Shown here one piece after another: positions 34,116 through 42,991 of a stretch of 64,000 bases of DNA; position 1 is the stretch's first letter, and every line of letters starts with the position of its first letter. Made by a program: the position numbers and the translations under genes. The notes below the pieces were generated by a model. It was not told where the DNA came from. It did not search any database and worked only from the letters and a program-made list of their open reading frames with translations. The stretch comes from Amycolatopsis acididurans (GTDB lineage Bacteria > Actinomycetota > Actinomycetes > Mycobacteriales > Pseudonocardiaceae). The stretch covers positions 558,001-622,000 of the forward strand of contig NZ_JAAXLS010000002.1 in assembly GCF_012328925.1 (NCBI RefSeq). Direction: 5' to 3'.

Positions 34116-34586
34116 GTGCTGGAGTTGTGGCGCAAGATCCGCCGCACCGGACGCGTGGCCGAACCCGCGCCGCCGCGGCCCGCGGCGGCCGCGGGACTGG
34201 GCGGGTCGGTACAGGTTCGGCACGTGGACGCCGGGTCCTGCAACGGCTGTGAGGTGGAGATCGGGTCGGCGTTCGGGCCCGTCTACGACGCCGAACGTTA
34301 CGGCGCCCGGCTGGTCGCCTCGCCGCGTCACGCGGACGCGCTCGTGGTGACCGGGCCGGTGACACGCAACATGGCCGAACCGTTGCGCCGCACCTACGAC
34401 GCGGTGCCCGGCCCCAAGATGGTGGTCGCCGTCGGCGATTGCGCTCGTGACTGCGGCGCGTTCGCCGGGGCGTACGGCGTTGCGGGCGCCGTGCGGGACG
34501 TGGTGCCCGTCGACCTCGAAATAGCGGGATGCCCGCCGAGACCGGAAGCGATCGTCGAGGGGCTGCGGAAGCTGACCGGACGATGA
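34116..34586 (+). CDS. NuoB/HycG-like Fe-S subunit of hydrogenase-related complex
   Basis: A 156-residue NuoB-like subunit. Cluster-binding cysteines of the proximal [4Fe-4S] are all present: C42 and C45 (SCNGCEVE), C109 (GDCARDCG) and C139 (GCPPRP). GTG at 34116 has GGAG 7 nt upstream. It overlaps the next gene by 4 bp. It would pass electrons between a redox donor and the membrane arm. Counterpart of Rv0082. Confidence 0.9.
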   Translation: MLELWRKIRRTGRVAEPAPPRPAAAAGLGGSVQVRHVDAGSCNGCEVEIGSAFGPVYDAERYGARLVASPRHADALVVTGPVTRNMAEPLRRTYDAVPGPKMVVAVGDCARDCGAFAGAYGVAGAVRDVVPVDLEIAGCPPRPEAIVEGLRKLTGR

Positions 34587-36574
34587 ATCCGGCAGGCGTG
34601 AGCGCCGCCGTCGCCGTCGCAGTCGGGCTCGCCAGCGCGGCGGCCGGGTTCGTGCTGCCCCGGCGGGCACGGGCGGCCGTGGTGGGAGCCGGTACCGCGC
34701 TCACCGGTGCCGCCGGGCTCGTCGCCGGGGTCACGGCGCTGGGCGGGCGGACGTGGTCGGTGTCGTGGCCGGGGCTGCTGCCGCTGTCCGGGGTGTCGTT
34801 CACACTCGACGCGCTGGGCGGGCTGTTCGTGGCGGTGACCGGCGCGGTGTCGGTCGCGGCCGGGATCTACGGCATCGGCTACGCCCGGCACGGCTTGGAT
34901 TCCCGCGTCACACAGGCGGTCTTCCCGCTGTTCGTGGTGGCGATGCTGCTGGTGCCCACGGCGGCGAGCGTGGGCACGTTCGCCGTGTGCTGGGAGCTGA
35001 TGGCCCTGACGTCCCTGCTGCTGGTGCTGGCCGAACACCGGCGCCGCCCCGCCGTGGCGAGCGCGGGCCGCTGGTACGCGGTGATGACCCATCTCGGGTT
35101 CGTGACCGTCCTCATCGGACTGATGGTATTCGCCGCGCACGCGGGCGCGGACTCCTTCACCGCGTTGCGCGCGGCCCACCTGCCCGGGACGGCGCGCGAC
35201 CTGGTGTTCGTGCTGACGCTCGCGGGCTTCGCGTCGAAGGCCGGGATCCTGCCCCTGCACGCCTGGTTGCCCAGGGCCCATCCGGAGGCACCGAGCCACG
35301 TGTCGGCGCTGATGTCGGCGGCGATGGTGAACCTCGGCGTGTACGGAATCGTGCGCGTCGGGCTCGACCTCACCGGCGGCGGGCCCCGCTGGTGGTGGCT
35401 GGTGGTCCTCGCGCTCGGCGCGGCGTCGGCGGTCTACGGGATCCTGCAGGCCGCGATGAACACCGACCTCAAACGCCTGCTCGGCTACTCCACCACCGAG
35501 AACCTCGGGCTGGTCCTGGTCGGCGTCGGGGCGGCGGGGTTGTTCGCCTCGTCCGGCCAGCGCGTGCTCGCCGGGGTCGCGCTCGCGGCCGCGCTACTGC
35601 ACGTGGTCAACCACGCGGCGTTCAAGACCCTGCTGTTCCTCGCGGCGGGTTCGGTGCTGCACGCCACCGGCACCCGTGACCTCGACGCGCTCGGCGGACT
35701 GCGCACGCGGATGCCGGTCACGACGGGGTTGTTCGGTGTCGGCGCGCTGGCCGCGTCGGCACTGCCGCCGGGCACCGCGTTCGTGTCGGAATGGCTGCTG
35801 CTGCAAGCTTTGGTCCACGGCCTGCCCGCCTCCGGCGTGGCGACCGCGATCGCGATGCCGGTCGCGGTCGCGGCGGTGGCGCTGACCGCCGGGCTCGCGG
35901 TCGCGACCTTCGTGAAGGCCTTCGGCGTCGGATTCCTGGCCAGGCCCCGCGGCGCCGCGGCGGAACACGCACACGAAAGCCCGGCCACGATGCTGGCCGG
36001 GATGGGGCTCGCGGCGCTCGCGTGCGTCGCGCTGGCGGTGGTGCCGACGCTGGTGCTGCCGGGTGTGGCCGCGGCGTCGGGCCTCGGGAACCCCACGGAC
36101 GCGGGACTCGTCACGCTGCGACTGTCCGGAGTGGCCGGTTCGTTGTCTCCCCTGCTGCTGGCGGCCGGGGTGCTCGTGGCCGTGATCGCCGTTCTCGCCG
36201 CGGCGCGGGCGTTCGTGGCCCGTCGCGCGGCCCGCCTGTGGGACTGCGGCGGCGGGCCGATGTCGGCGCGCATGGAGTACACCGCGACCTCGTTCGCCGA
36301 GCCGTTGCAGCGCGTGTTCGACAACGTGGTCCAGCCGGAGACCGATGTGGACGTCGATCATCACGACGAGTCGCGCTACCTCGTCCAGGCCGTGGCTTAC
36401 CGGCGGCGGGTCCCGGACCGGGTCGAACGGCGGCTCTACCAGCCGGTGCTGGCCGCGGCCCTGGCCTGGGGCGCGGCGGGCCGGAGGCTGGCGAACGGCA
36501 GCGTGCACCGCTACCTCGGTTACGGCTTCTCCACCCTGTGCGCGGTCCTGATCCTGCTGGCGGTGACCCGGTGA
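34583..36574 (+). CDS. HyfB/HycC-like proton-pumping (NuoL/Mrp-type) membrane subunit
   Basis: About 663 residues with ~16 membrane helices. The antiporter-like core is seen in WELMALTSLLLVLAEHR (conserved Glu), GFASKAGILPLHAWLPRAHPEAPSHVSALMS (split as two shared stretches around Lys and His) and NHAAFKTLLFLAAGS. A soluble C-terminal region (DCGGGPMSARMEYTATSF) follows, as in HyfB. Its role is ion translocation. ATGA overlap with the Fe-S subunit gene and 4-bp overlap with the NuoH-like gene. Counterpart of Rv0083. Confidence 0.9.
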   Translation: MNPAGVSAAVAVAVGLASAAAGFVLPRRARAAVVGAGTALTGAAGLVAGVTALGGRTWSVSWPGLLPLSGVSFTLDALGGLFVAVTGAVSVAAGIYGIGYARHGLDSRVTQAVFPLFVVAMLLVPTAASVGTFAVCWELMALTSLLLVLAEHRRRPAVASAGRWYAVMTHLGFVTVLIGLMVFAAHAGADSFTALRAAHLPGTARDLVFVLTLAGFASKAGILPLHAWLPRAHPEAPSHVSALMSAAMVNLGVYGIVRVGLDLTGGGPRWWWLVVLALGAASAVYGILQAAMNTDLKRLLGYSTTENLGLVLVGVGAAGLFASSGQRVLAGVALAAALLHVVNHAAFKTLLFLAAGSVLHATGTRDLDALGGLRTRMPVTTGLFGVGALAASALPPGTAFVSEWLLLQALVHGLPASGVATAIAMPVAVAAVALTAGLAVATFVKAFGVGFLARPRGAAAEHAHESPATMLAGMGLAALACVALAVVPTLVLPGVAAASGLGNPTDAGLVTLRLSGVAGSLSPLLLAAGVLVAVIAVLAAARAFVARRAARLWDCGGGPMSARMEYTATSFAEPLQRVFDNVVQPETDVDVDHHDESRYLVQAVAYRRRVPDRVERRLYQPVLAAALAWGAAGRRLANGSVHRYLGYGFSTLCAVLILLAVTR

Positions 36575-37518
36575 CCGGGCTGGGCGTGCTCGGCGGCGTC
36601 CTGCAGCCACTGCTGGTCGTGGCCGGCTCACCGCTGCTGGTCGGGGTGATGCGGCAGATCCGGGCCAGACTCGAAGGCCGCGCCGGGCCGGGTGTCCTGC
36701 AACCGTGGCGGGATCTGCGCAAGCTGTTCGGCAAGGAGCCGATCGCCCCGCGCGGCACCAGTGAGGTGTTCCGGTACGCGCCGCTGGTGCTGATGGCCAC
36801 CACGCTCGTCGTCGTGGTGGTCGTGCCCTTCGTGACCGCCACGTCGGCGATCGATCCGGTCGCGGACCTTTTCGCCGTGGTCGCGCTGCTGGCGCTGGGG
36901 GCGGTGGCCCTCGCTCTGGCCGGGCTGGACACCGGCACCGCGTTCGGCGGGATGGGGGCCAGCCGCGAGACGACGATACTGGCGCTGGTCGAGCCGACAC
37001 TGCTGGTCGCGATCTTCGCGTTGTCCGTGCGCGCAGGCTCCACGAACCTGGCCACCATCGTCTCGTCCACATTGGACGACCCGGTGCGGGTGGTGTCCCC
37101 GGTCAGCCTGCTCGCCGCGGTCGCACTGATCCTGGTGATCATCGCCGAGACCGGGCGCCTGCCGGTGGACAACCCGTCCACCCACCTGGAACTGACCATG
37201 GTGCACGAGGCGATGGTGCTGGAGTACGCGGGCCCGGACCTGGCGCTGATCGAACTCGCCTCCGCGATGCGGTTGTCGGTGTTTCTCGGGCTGCTGGCGA
37301 ACCTGTTCCTGCCGTGGGGCGTGGCCACCAGCGCCGCTCCGCTCGCGCTCGCGGCCGGTGTGCTGGCACTGGTGGTCAAGGTGGGTCTGCTCGGCGCCGT
37401 GCTGGCGGTGAGCGAGGTGTTCCTGGCCAAACTCAGGTTGTTCCGGGTGCCGGAACTGCTGGCCGGCTCGTTCCTGCTGTCGCTGCTGGCCGTGGCGGCC
37501 TCGTTCTTCCTGGCCTGA
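36571..37518 (+). CDS. NuoH/HyfC-like membrane subunit
   Basis: About 315 residues with eight or so helices. QPWRDLRKLFGKEPI and AETGRLPVDNPSTHLELTMVHEAM are the hallmark quinone-/coupling-site loops of NuoH/HycD/EchB subunits, with conserved acidic residues. It links the Fe-S module to the antiporter-like subunits. GTG at 36571 overlaps the preceding stop. Counterpart of Rv0084 (HycD). Confidence 0.92.
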   Translation: MTGLGVLGGVLQPLLVVAGSPLLVGVMRQIRARLEGRAGPGVLQPWRDLRKLFGKEPIAPRGTSEVFRYAPLVLMATTLVVVVVVPFVTATSAIDPVADLFAVVALLALGAVALALAGLDTGTAFGGMGASRETTILALVEPTLLVAIFALSVRAGSTNLATIVSSTLDDPVRVVSPVSLLAAVALILVIIAETGRLPVDNPSTHLELTMVHEAMVLEYAGPDLALIELASAMRLSVFLGLLANLFLPWGVATSAAPLALAAGVLALVVKVGLLGAVLAVSEVFLAKLRLFRVPELLAGSFLLSLLAVAASFFLA

Positions 37519-37529
37519 CAAGGAGCACC

Positions 37530-38192
37530 GTGACCGGAACCGGATATGTGCAGTTGCTCGACCTGGCCTGCGGGGGCCTGCTGCTGACCGCGGTACTGAT
37601 CCTGTGGCGCCGCGAGCTGTCCGTCATCATCCGGGTGTTCGCGCTGCAGGGCGTCGCGCTCGGCGCGCTGGTCGCCGTGCTGGCCGCGCGCGAGGGGACC
37701 GCCGAGCTGTGGGGCGTCGCCGCGGGCATTCTCGTGCTGCGTGCCGGTGTGCTTCCCTGGCTGCTGCGCCGGGCCCTGGCCCGATCCGGCGACGTCGCGC
37801 GGGAAACGCGGCCGCTGGTGAACGTCGCCGCGTCCCTGCTCACCGCCGCGGTGCTGACACTGCTGGCCTACGCCGTCTCCACACCCCTGGTCGCGCTGGC
37901 CCCCTCACCGGCGACGCAGGCCATCCCGGTCGGCGTCACGGTGGTGCTCATCGGGTTCTTCGTGCTCGTCACCCGGCGGCGCGCGCTGTCCCAGCTGGTC
38001 GGTTTCCTGTTGCTGGACAACGGGATCACGGCAGTCGGATTCCTGACCACGACCAGCGTCGGTCTCGTCGTCGAGGCGGGTATCTCGCTCGACGTGCTGC
38101 TGGCGGTCCTGGTCCTGCAGATCCTGGCCACCCGGATCCGCGAGGCCTTCGGCGACACCGACCTCGGCGAACTGCGGGAGCTGCACGACTGA
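37530..38192 (+). CDS. HyfE-like (NuoK-related) membrane subunit
   Basis: A 220-residue protein with about seven hydrophobic helices; LLLDNGITAVGFLTTTS and ELSVIIRVFALQGVALG correspond to HyfE/HycP, whose C-terminal half resembles NuoK. GTG at 37530 follows AAGGAG. It ends TGATG-overlapping the next gene. Counterpart of Rv0085. Confidence 0.88.
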   Translation: MTGTGYVQLLDLACGGLLLTAVLILWRRELSVIIRVFALQGVALGALVAVLAAREGTAELWGVAAGILVLRAGVLPWLLRRALARSGDVARETRPLVNVAASLLTAAVLTLLAYAVSTPLVALAPSPATQAIPVGVTVVLIGFFVLVTRRRALSQLVGFLLLDNGITAVGFLTTTSVGLVVEAGISLDVLLAVLVLQILATRIREAFGDTDLGELRELHD

Positions 38193-39673
38193 TGATGACG
38201 CTGTCCCTGCTTCCCGTCTTCGTGCCGCTGCTGACGGCGCTGGCCTACCTCGTGTCCGGCTGGAGCCGGGTGCGCGCGTGGTTGTCCACCATCAGTGCCG
38301 CCGCCGTGCTGGCGGCCGCGGTCGCCCTCGCCGTCCACATCGCACGGTCCGGGCCGTCCACCGCGCTCGGCGGTGCGCTGCGGGTGGACGCGCTGTCGGC
38401 GTTCATGCTGATCGTCATCGGTGCCGTCGCGCTGCTCGCCACCGCCGCCACGCCGTCGTTTTTCGACGGTGAGATCGCGGCGGGCCGGGCCACCGCGCGC
38501 ACCGCGGCCCGGCACAGCCTGCTCGTGCAACTGTTCCTCGCCGCCATGGCCACCGCGGTGCTGGCCGCCGATCTCGGGGTGCTGTGGGTGGCGATCGAGG
38601 CGACGACCATCATCACGGCCTTCCTGGTCGGACAGCGACGTACCAGGGGTGCGGTCGAAGCGGCGTGGAAGTACGTGGTGATCTGCTCCACCGGCATCGC
38701 GCTGGCGCTGCTGGGCACGCTGCTGCTCAACTACGCCGCGCACGGCACCGGTCTCGGCCTGGCCGCGCTCGCCGCGAACGCGCACAGCCTCGACCCGGGG
38801 GTGGCCCGCATCGCGATCGCGCTGCTCGTCCTCGGGTTCGGCACCAAGGCCGGGCTCGCCCCGTTGCACGCCTGGCTGCCGGACGCCCACTCGCAGGCTC
38901 CGGCGCCGGTGTCGGCGCTGATGTCCGGGGTGCTGCTCTCGGTCGCGCTCTACGCGATTCTGCGGGTGAAGGTGATCTCCGACGTCGCGCTGGGCGCCGG
39001 GTTCGCCCGTGGCATGCTGGTGGTCATGGCGCTGGCCTCGCTCGCGGTGGCCGCGTCGCTGTTGCTGGGGCAGCGTGACTACAAACGGATGCTGGCCTAT
39101 TCCAGTATCGAACACCTCGCGCTCGTCGCGCTCGGCGCGGCGTTCGGCACTCCCCTCGCGCTGGCCGCCGCCCTGCTGCACGTGCTCGGGCACGGTCTCA
39201 CCAAGAGTGTGCTGTTCCTCGGCGCGGGCCGGCTCCTGCAGGTCACCGGAACCAGCCGCATCGACGAAGTCCGGGGCCTCGCCGGCCGCGATCCGCTGCT
39301 GGCGGGGTATCTGGGGCTCGGGATGCTGGCGCTGATCGGCTTTCCGCCGTTCAGCCTGTTCGCCAGCGAGTTCGGGCTCGCGCGCGCCGGATTCGCCGCC
39401 GGGCTCGGCTGGGTCACCGCGATCGCGCTCGTGCTGGTGCTGGTGATCGCCGCCGCGCTGGTCGGCCACACCAGCCGCATGCTGCTCGGCGATCCGCCCG
39501 AGGCCCCCGCGCCCCACGGGCTGCTCGCCACGCTCGCGCCGACCCGCCTGTCCACCGCGCCCACACTCGCCCTCGGCGGCGGCCTGCTGGCGTGCGCGGT
39601 GCTCGGCGTCGCCGCGGGGCCGCTGACCACGTTGCTGAATCTGGCCGCTCACGTCGCGACGGGAACACCATGA
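38192..39673 (+). CDS. HyfF-like (NuoN/M-type) membrane subunit
   Basis: A 493-residue antiporter-like subunit with ~14 helices: WVAIEATTIITAFLVG, the FGTKAGLAPLHAWLPDAHSQ segment with the conserved Lys, DYKRMLAYSSIEHLALVALG and HGLTKSVLFLGAG. It is expected to translocate H+ or Na+. Starts within the previous stop and ends in a 4-bp overlap with the large-subunit gene. Counterpart of Rv0086 (HycQ). Confidence 0.9.
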   Translation: MMTLSLLPVFVPLLTALAYLVSGWSRVRAWLSTISAAAVLAAAVALAVHIARSGPSTALGGALRVDALSAFMLIVIGAVALLATAATPSFFDGEIAAGRATARTAARHSLLVQLFLAAMATAVLAADLGVLWVAIEATTIITAFLVGQRRTRGAVEAAWKYVVICSTGIALALLGTLLLNYAAHGTGLGLAALAANAHSLDPGVARIAIALLVLGFGTKAGLAPLHAWLPDAHSQAPAPVSALMSGVLLSVALYAILRVKVISDVALGAGFARGMLVVMALASLAVAASLLLGQRDYKRMLAYSSIEHLALVALGAAFGTPLALAAALLHVLGHGLTKSVLFLGAGRLLQVTGTSRIDEVRGLAGRDPLLAGYLGLGMLALIGFPPFSLFASEFGLARAGFAAGLGWVTAIALVLVLVIAAALVGHTSRMLLGDPPEAPAPHGLLATLAPTRLSTAPTLALGGGLLACAVLGVAAGPLTTLLNLAAHVATGTP

Positions 39674-41157
39674 CCGCCACCGATACCGGACGCGAACAGC
39701 TCACGCTCGCCCCGGCGCACCTGCCCGCACAGGCCGAATGGTTACTGGCCAACGGTTTCCGCGTCGCGCTCGTCGCCGGGCACGACGACGGCGACCGGTT
39801 GCGCGCGGTCTACCTGTTCACCGCCGCCCGCCCCGACCGGCGCGTCGAACTGCACGTCCCACTCGAACGGGCCGATCCCCGGGTGCCGAGTCTGGCCGGG
39901 TTGTCCTTCGCGGCGGGCCGCTTCGAGCGCGAGATGCGCGACCTGTTCGGCATCGTGCCGAGTGATCATCCCCTGCCGCGCCGGCTCGTGCGGCACTTCC
40001 ACTGGCCGAAGGGCTGGTACCCGATGCTCGCCGACGCGGGCGCTCCGCCGGCGTTCGGCGACGTCGACGGACCCTATCCGTTCCGCACCGTGGAGGGAGA
40101 CGGCGTGTACGAGATCCCGGTCGGGCCCGTGCACGCCGGCATGATCGAACCAGGGCACTTCCGCTTCTCCGTCGTGGGCGAGACCATCCTCAATCTCAAG
40201 GCCCGGCTCTGGTTCGTCCACAAAGGAATCGAGAAACTCTTCCAGGGACGCACCCCGCGGCGGGCGCTTGAACTGGCCGAGCGCGTCAGTGGTGACACCA
40301 GCGTGGGCCACACGCTGGCGTTCTGCCTCGCGGTCGAGGACGCCCAGGGCTTGCGGGTGGCCGAGGACGCCCAGCGGATCCGCGCGATCCTGCTGGAGCT
40401 GGAACGCGTCTACAACCACGTCACCGACCTCGGCGCGCTCTGCAACGACGTCGGGCACGGCATCCTCAACGCGCAGGCGCAACGCGTCCGCGAACAACTC
40501 CTGCGGCACAACGATCACGTCACCGGACATCGCCTGCTGCGCGGCGCCATCCACCCCGGCGGCGTCCGCGTCCGGCACCTTCCCGATCTCGACGACCTGC
40601 TCGACGTCGCGGCCGACGTCGGTGAGATCGCGGAACTGGCCCTGTCCCACAGCGTCGTGCGCGACCGGTTCACCGGTACGGCCGTGCTCACCCGGCAGCA
40701 GGCCCATGACCTCGGCGCCCTGGGTTATGTCGCGCGCGCCAGCGGGCTCACCGTCGACGCGCGGTTCGATCACCCGTTCCTCGACGCTGCCCTGCCCCGG
40801 GTGGAGTATCCGCACACCGGCGGCGACGTGCTCGCCCGCTTCACCGCACGGGTCGCGGAAATCCAGCACGCCATCGCGACCGTCGTCCGGCTCGCCGCGG
40901 ACGTGCGCGCGGTGGACATCAGCACCGCGCGCGAGCTCCCGGCCACGTCCGGGACGGGCATCGCCGAGGGCTGGCGCGGCACGATCGTGCACCGGGTGGA
41001 ATTCGCCTCCGACGGCACCCTTTCCCGCGTGAAGATCGTGGATCCCAGCTTCTTCAACTGGCCCGCACTGCCGGTCGCGCTGGCCGACACGATCGTGCCG
41101 GACTTTCCGTTGACCAACAAGAGCTTCAACCTCTCCTACGCAGGCAACGACCTGTAG
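39670..41157 (+). CDS. NuoC-NuoD/HycE-like large subunit lacking NiFe cysteines (Ehr type)
   Basis: A 495-residue fusion: residues ~1-115 NuoC-like (AGRFEREMRDLFGIVPSDHP), the rest NuoD/hydrogenase large subunit-like (GMIEPGHFRFSVVGE, ERVYNHVTDLGAL). In true hydrogenases the N-terminal RxCGxC and C-terminal DPCxxC bind Ni-Fe; here they read RVSGDT (206-211) and DPSFFNW (458-464), so no cysteine ligand remains. The complex therefore belongs to the energy-converting-hydrogenase-related (Ehr) group and cannot be a conventional hydrogenase. It may transfer electrons to or from quinone or another carrier. Counterpart of Rv0087. Confidence 0.88.
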   Translation: MTATDTGREQLTLAPAHLPAQAEWLLANGFRVALVAGHDDGDRLRAVYLFTAARPDRRVELHVPLERADPRVPSLAGLSFAAGRFEREMRDLFGIVPSDHPLPRRLVRHFHWPKGWYPMLADAGAPPAFGDVDGPYPFRTVEGDGVYEIPVGPVHAGMIEPGHFRFSVVGETILNLKARLWFVHKGIEKLFQGRTPRRALELAERVSGDTSVGHTLAFCLAVEDAQGLRVAEDAQRIRAILLELERVYNHVTDLGALCNDVGHGILNAQAQRVREQLLRHNDHVTGHRLLRGAIHPGGVRVRHLPDLDDLLDVAADVGEIAELALSHSVVRDRFTGTAVLTRQQAHDLGALGYVARASGLTVDARFDHPFLDAALPRVEYPHTGGDVLARFTARVAEIQHAIATVVRLAADVRAVDISTARELPATSGTGIAEGWRGTIVHRVEFASDGTLSRVKIVDPSFFNWPALPVALADTIVPDFPLTNKSFNLSYAGNDL

Positions 41158-41179
41158 CGGAGCGGTGAGACCAGCCTCG

Positions 41180-41240
41180 CACTGTTAAAGAGTTGCAATA
41201 TTTTTTAAGTCGGCAGATGGTAGATTTATCATGTTCGAAG
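41180..41240 (+). promoter_or_regulatory. AT-rich promoter region
   Basis: From about 41180 the sequence drops to AT-rich (TTAAAGAGTTGCAATATTTTTTAAG), rare in this window, just after the large-subunit stop and before the small ORF at 41264. A separate promoter for the last two genes of this strand is likely. Confidence 0.45.
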
Positions 41241-41263
41241 AGGTTCGAGGAAGAGGTGGGCGG

Positions 41264-41485
41264 ATGAGCCAGTTCGCCGCGGAACTGTGCCACGGGATTC
41301 TCACGGCGCGGCAGGCCTCCGAGGAAGCGCTCGCGAGTGGCCACCCGTACGAAGCCAACCTGCACCGGGCCCGGCTGGCCGACCTGATGGAGGTCGCGGC
41401 CCGCCACGGGGTGGACACCAGCACGGTGATCGAACCGGCGTTGTGGCGGGAGCTGGCCGAGGACGGGGCGGCCTTCGCCGGATGA
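41264..41485 (+). CDS. small helical protein coupled to malic-enzyme-like gene
   Basis: A 73-residue soluble protein (MSQFAAELCHGILTARQASE, then HLHRA-like and MEVAARHGVDTSTVIEP). The ATG at 41264 has AGAGGTGGG upstream; the frame could also start at 41231. Its stop overlaps the next ATG (ATGA). Family not recognised; synthesis coupled to the next gene suggests a partner. Confidence 0.65.
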   Translation: MSQFAAELCHGILTARQASEEALASGHPYEANLHRARLADLMEVAARHGVDTSTVIEPALWRELAEDGAAFAG

Positions 41486-42309
41486 ACACCGTCGTCTCCG
41501 ATGGCGGGCGGGGAATGGCGGTCGTCGGTGACGGCAGCGCTGCGTCGCTGGGACCGGGCGAGGTGCTCGCGGCGCTCGCGGCGGACGTGCGGCTGCTGCG
41601 GGCCCACGGGCCCGTCGCCGCGTTCCCGGTCGCGGTCACCGTTCGCGACGCGAGCCAGCTCAGCTCCGCCCTGCGTGCGCTCCCGTCCGGCACGACGGCG
41701 CTGTTCCTCGCCCGCACCGAGGCGGATCGGGCGCGAGCCGCGCAGGCCGAAATGGCGCTGACCAGCACCACACCGGTCATCACCGAACAGGACACCGCGG
41801 GGATGGCGCTGGCCGCGGCACTGCTGGTCACGCTGCGCCGGGCGGGGATGCCGCCGCGGTCCAGTCGTGTCGTGGTCACCGGGGCGCGGACGCTGCCGAT
41901 GCTGGTGCCGTTGCTGATGGCCGCCGGCGTCGCCGACATCGCGTCCTGGCACGAGACCGACACGGCGGCCTTTCCGCTGGACGCCCTCGCCGGTGACGCG
42001 ACCGCCGTCATCGACCTCGTCGGTGCGGCCGCGGGCCTGCCCGCGGAGGTGCCGGTGCTCTCCCCCGATCCCGTCGGTCACCTGCTCGCGCTTCCCGGCA
42101 TGCTGCGGGCACTGCGCGAGACGCCGCTGGCGGGCCCGGGTACCGACCCGCTGTACCGCCTCGACGTGCACCGCGCCTGCGCCGGCGCACTCGCCGCGCT
42201 CACCCCGGTCGACCGGACGCTGCCGGACCTGACCGACCCCGACCTCGCCGACTGCGTGGCGCGCGCGGCCACCGAAGCGCTGCGAGCACCGTTCAGGGAG
42301 AGCCGTTGA
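41482..42309 (+). CDS. malic-enzyme-like Rossmann protein, probably non-catalytic
   Basis: About 275 residues. VITEQDTAGMALAAALLVTL followed by RVVVTGARTLPMLVPLLMAAG recalls the region of malic enzymes where the substrate/metal loop (DDxxGTA) precedes the NAD-binding fold. The metal-binding DD and the GxGxxG loop are not preserved, so catalysis is doubtful. The last 17 bp overlap the convergent MBL-fold gene. It follows the Ehr complex and may be a sensor or regulator of it (speculative). Confidence 0.6.
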   Translation: MNTVVSDGGRGMAVVGDGSAASLGPGEVLAALAADVRLLRAHGPVAAFPVAVTVRDASQLSSALRALPSGTTALFLARTEADRARAAQAEMALTSTTPVITEQDTAGMALAAALLVTLRRAGMPPRSSRVVVTGARTLPMLVPLLMAAGVADIASWHETDTAAFPLDALAGDATAVIDLVGAAAGLPAEVPVLSPDPVGHLLALPGMLRALRETPLAGPGTDPLYRLDVHRACAGALAALTPVDRTLPDLTDPDLADCVARAATEALRAPFRESR

Positions 42310-42991
42310 CCGGAGGCTCGGTTTTCATCCGCTCCAGCAGTGCGTGATACCGAGCGAGGTCCTCGCCCCGCAGGGCGTCGCCGTGGGCGAGACCGACGGC
42401 GGCGACGTCGCGTGGGAGGCGGGCCAGGCTCGACGGGCGTTGTGCCGGATCGGCGGCCAGCGCGGCGGGCCCGGTGCTCAACCCTGCGCCCCGGTTGAAG
42501 ACCGCGTCACCGACGAGCACCGTGTTCCCCGGCGCGTAATGCAGGGCGATGTGTCCCGGGGTGTGCCCGGGTGTGTGGATCACCCGCAGGCCGCCGGCCC
42601 CTTCCACGCGGTCCCCGTCGCGGAGCAGGACGTCGGCGGTGACCGGAGCCCAGTGCAGCAGCGGGATCCGGTCGAGCAGGCGCCCGGCCACACCGGACCG
42701 GCCGGCGGAGGGCACCCGGCCGGCCGCGAGCCAGGGCGCGTCGGCTTCGTGGATGAACAACCGCGCACCGGTGCGCGCCACCAGTTCGGCGGCGCCCTTG
42801 ACGTGGTCGGGATGAGCGTGGGTGAGCACGATGCGCCGGATATCGCCCAGGCTCCCGAGTTCGTCCTCGATCCGGCGCGGCGCCGAGGCCCAGCCGACGT
42901 CGACCAGCGTGTAGCCGTCGTCCCCGTCGAGCAGGAACGCGTTGTCCCGGCGGGTGGTCGCGACACACCGCACGCCGGGCGCGAGGTTCAC
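42293..42991 (-). CDS. MBL-fold metallohydrolase
   Basis: A 232-residue metallo-beta-lactamase-fold protein with THAHPDH (HxHxDH), [15 protein letters not shown] and a final AHGD, a full dinuclear metal site. GTG at 42989-42991 overlaps the LeuD-like stop (GTGA), making it the last gene of the dehydratase/lyase operon. It may hydrolyse a thioester or lactone intermediate of that pathway; substrate unknown. Confidence 0.85.
   Translation of the reverse strand: MNLAPGVRCVATTRRDNAFLLDGDDGYTLVDVGWASAPRRIEDELGSLGDIRRIVLTHAHPDHVKGAAELVARTGARLFIHEADAPWLAAGRVPSAGRSGVAGRLLDRIPLLHWAPVTADVLLRDGDRVEGAGGLRVIHTPGHTPGHIALHYAPGNTVLVGDAVFNRGAGLSTGPAALAADPAQRPSSLARLPRDVAAVGLAHGDALRGEDLARYHALLERMKTEPPVNGSP

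Noticed and set aside
39670-41157. Annotation of the large subunit as a [NiFe] hydrogenase or formate hydrogenlyase
   Set aside because: Both cysteine pairs needed to bind nickel and iron are absent.
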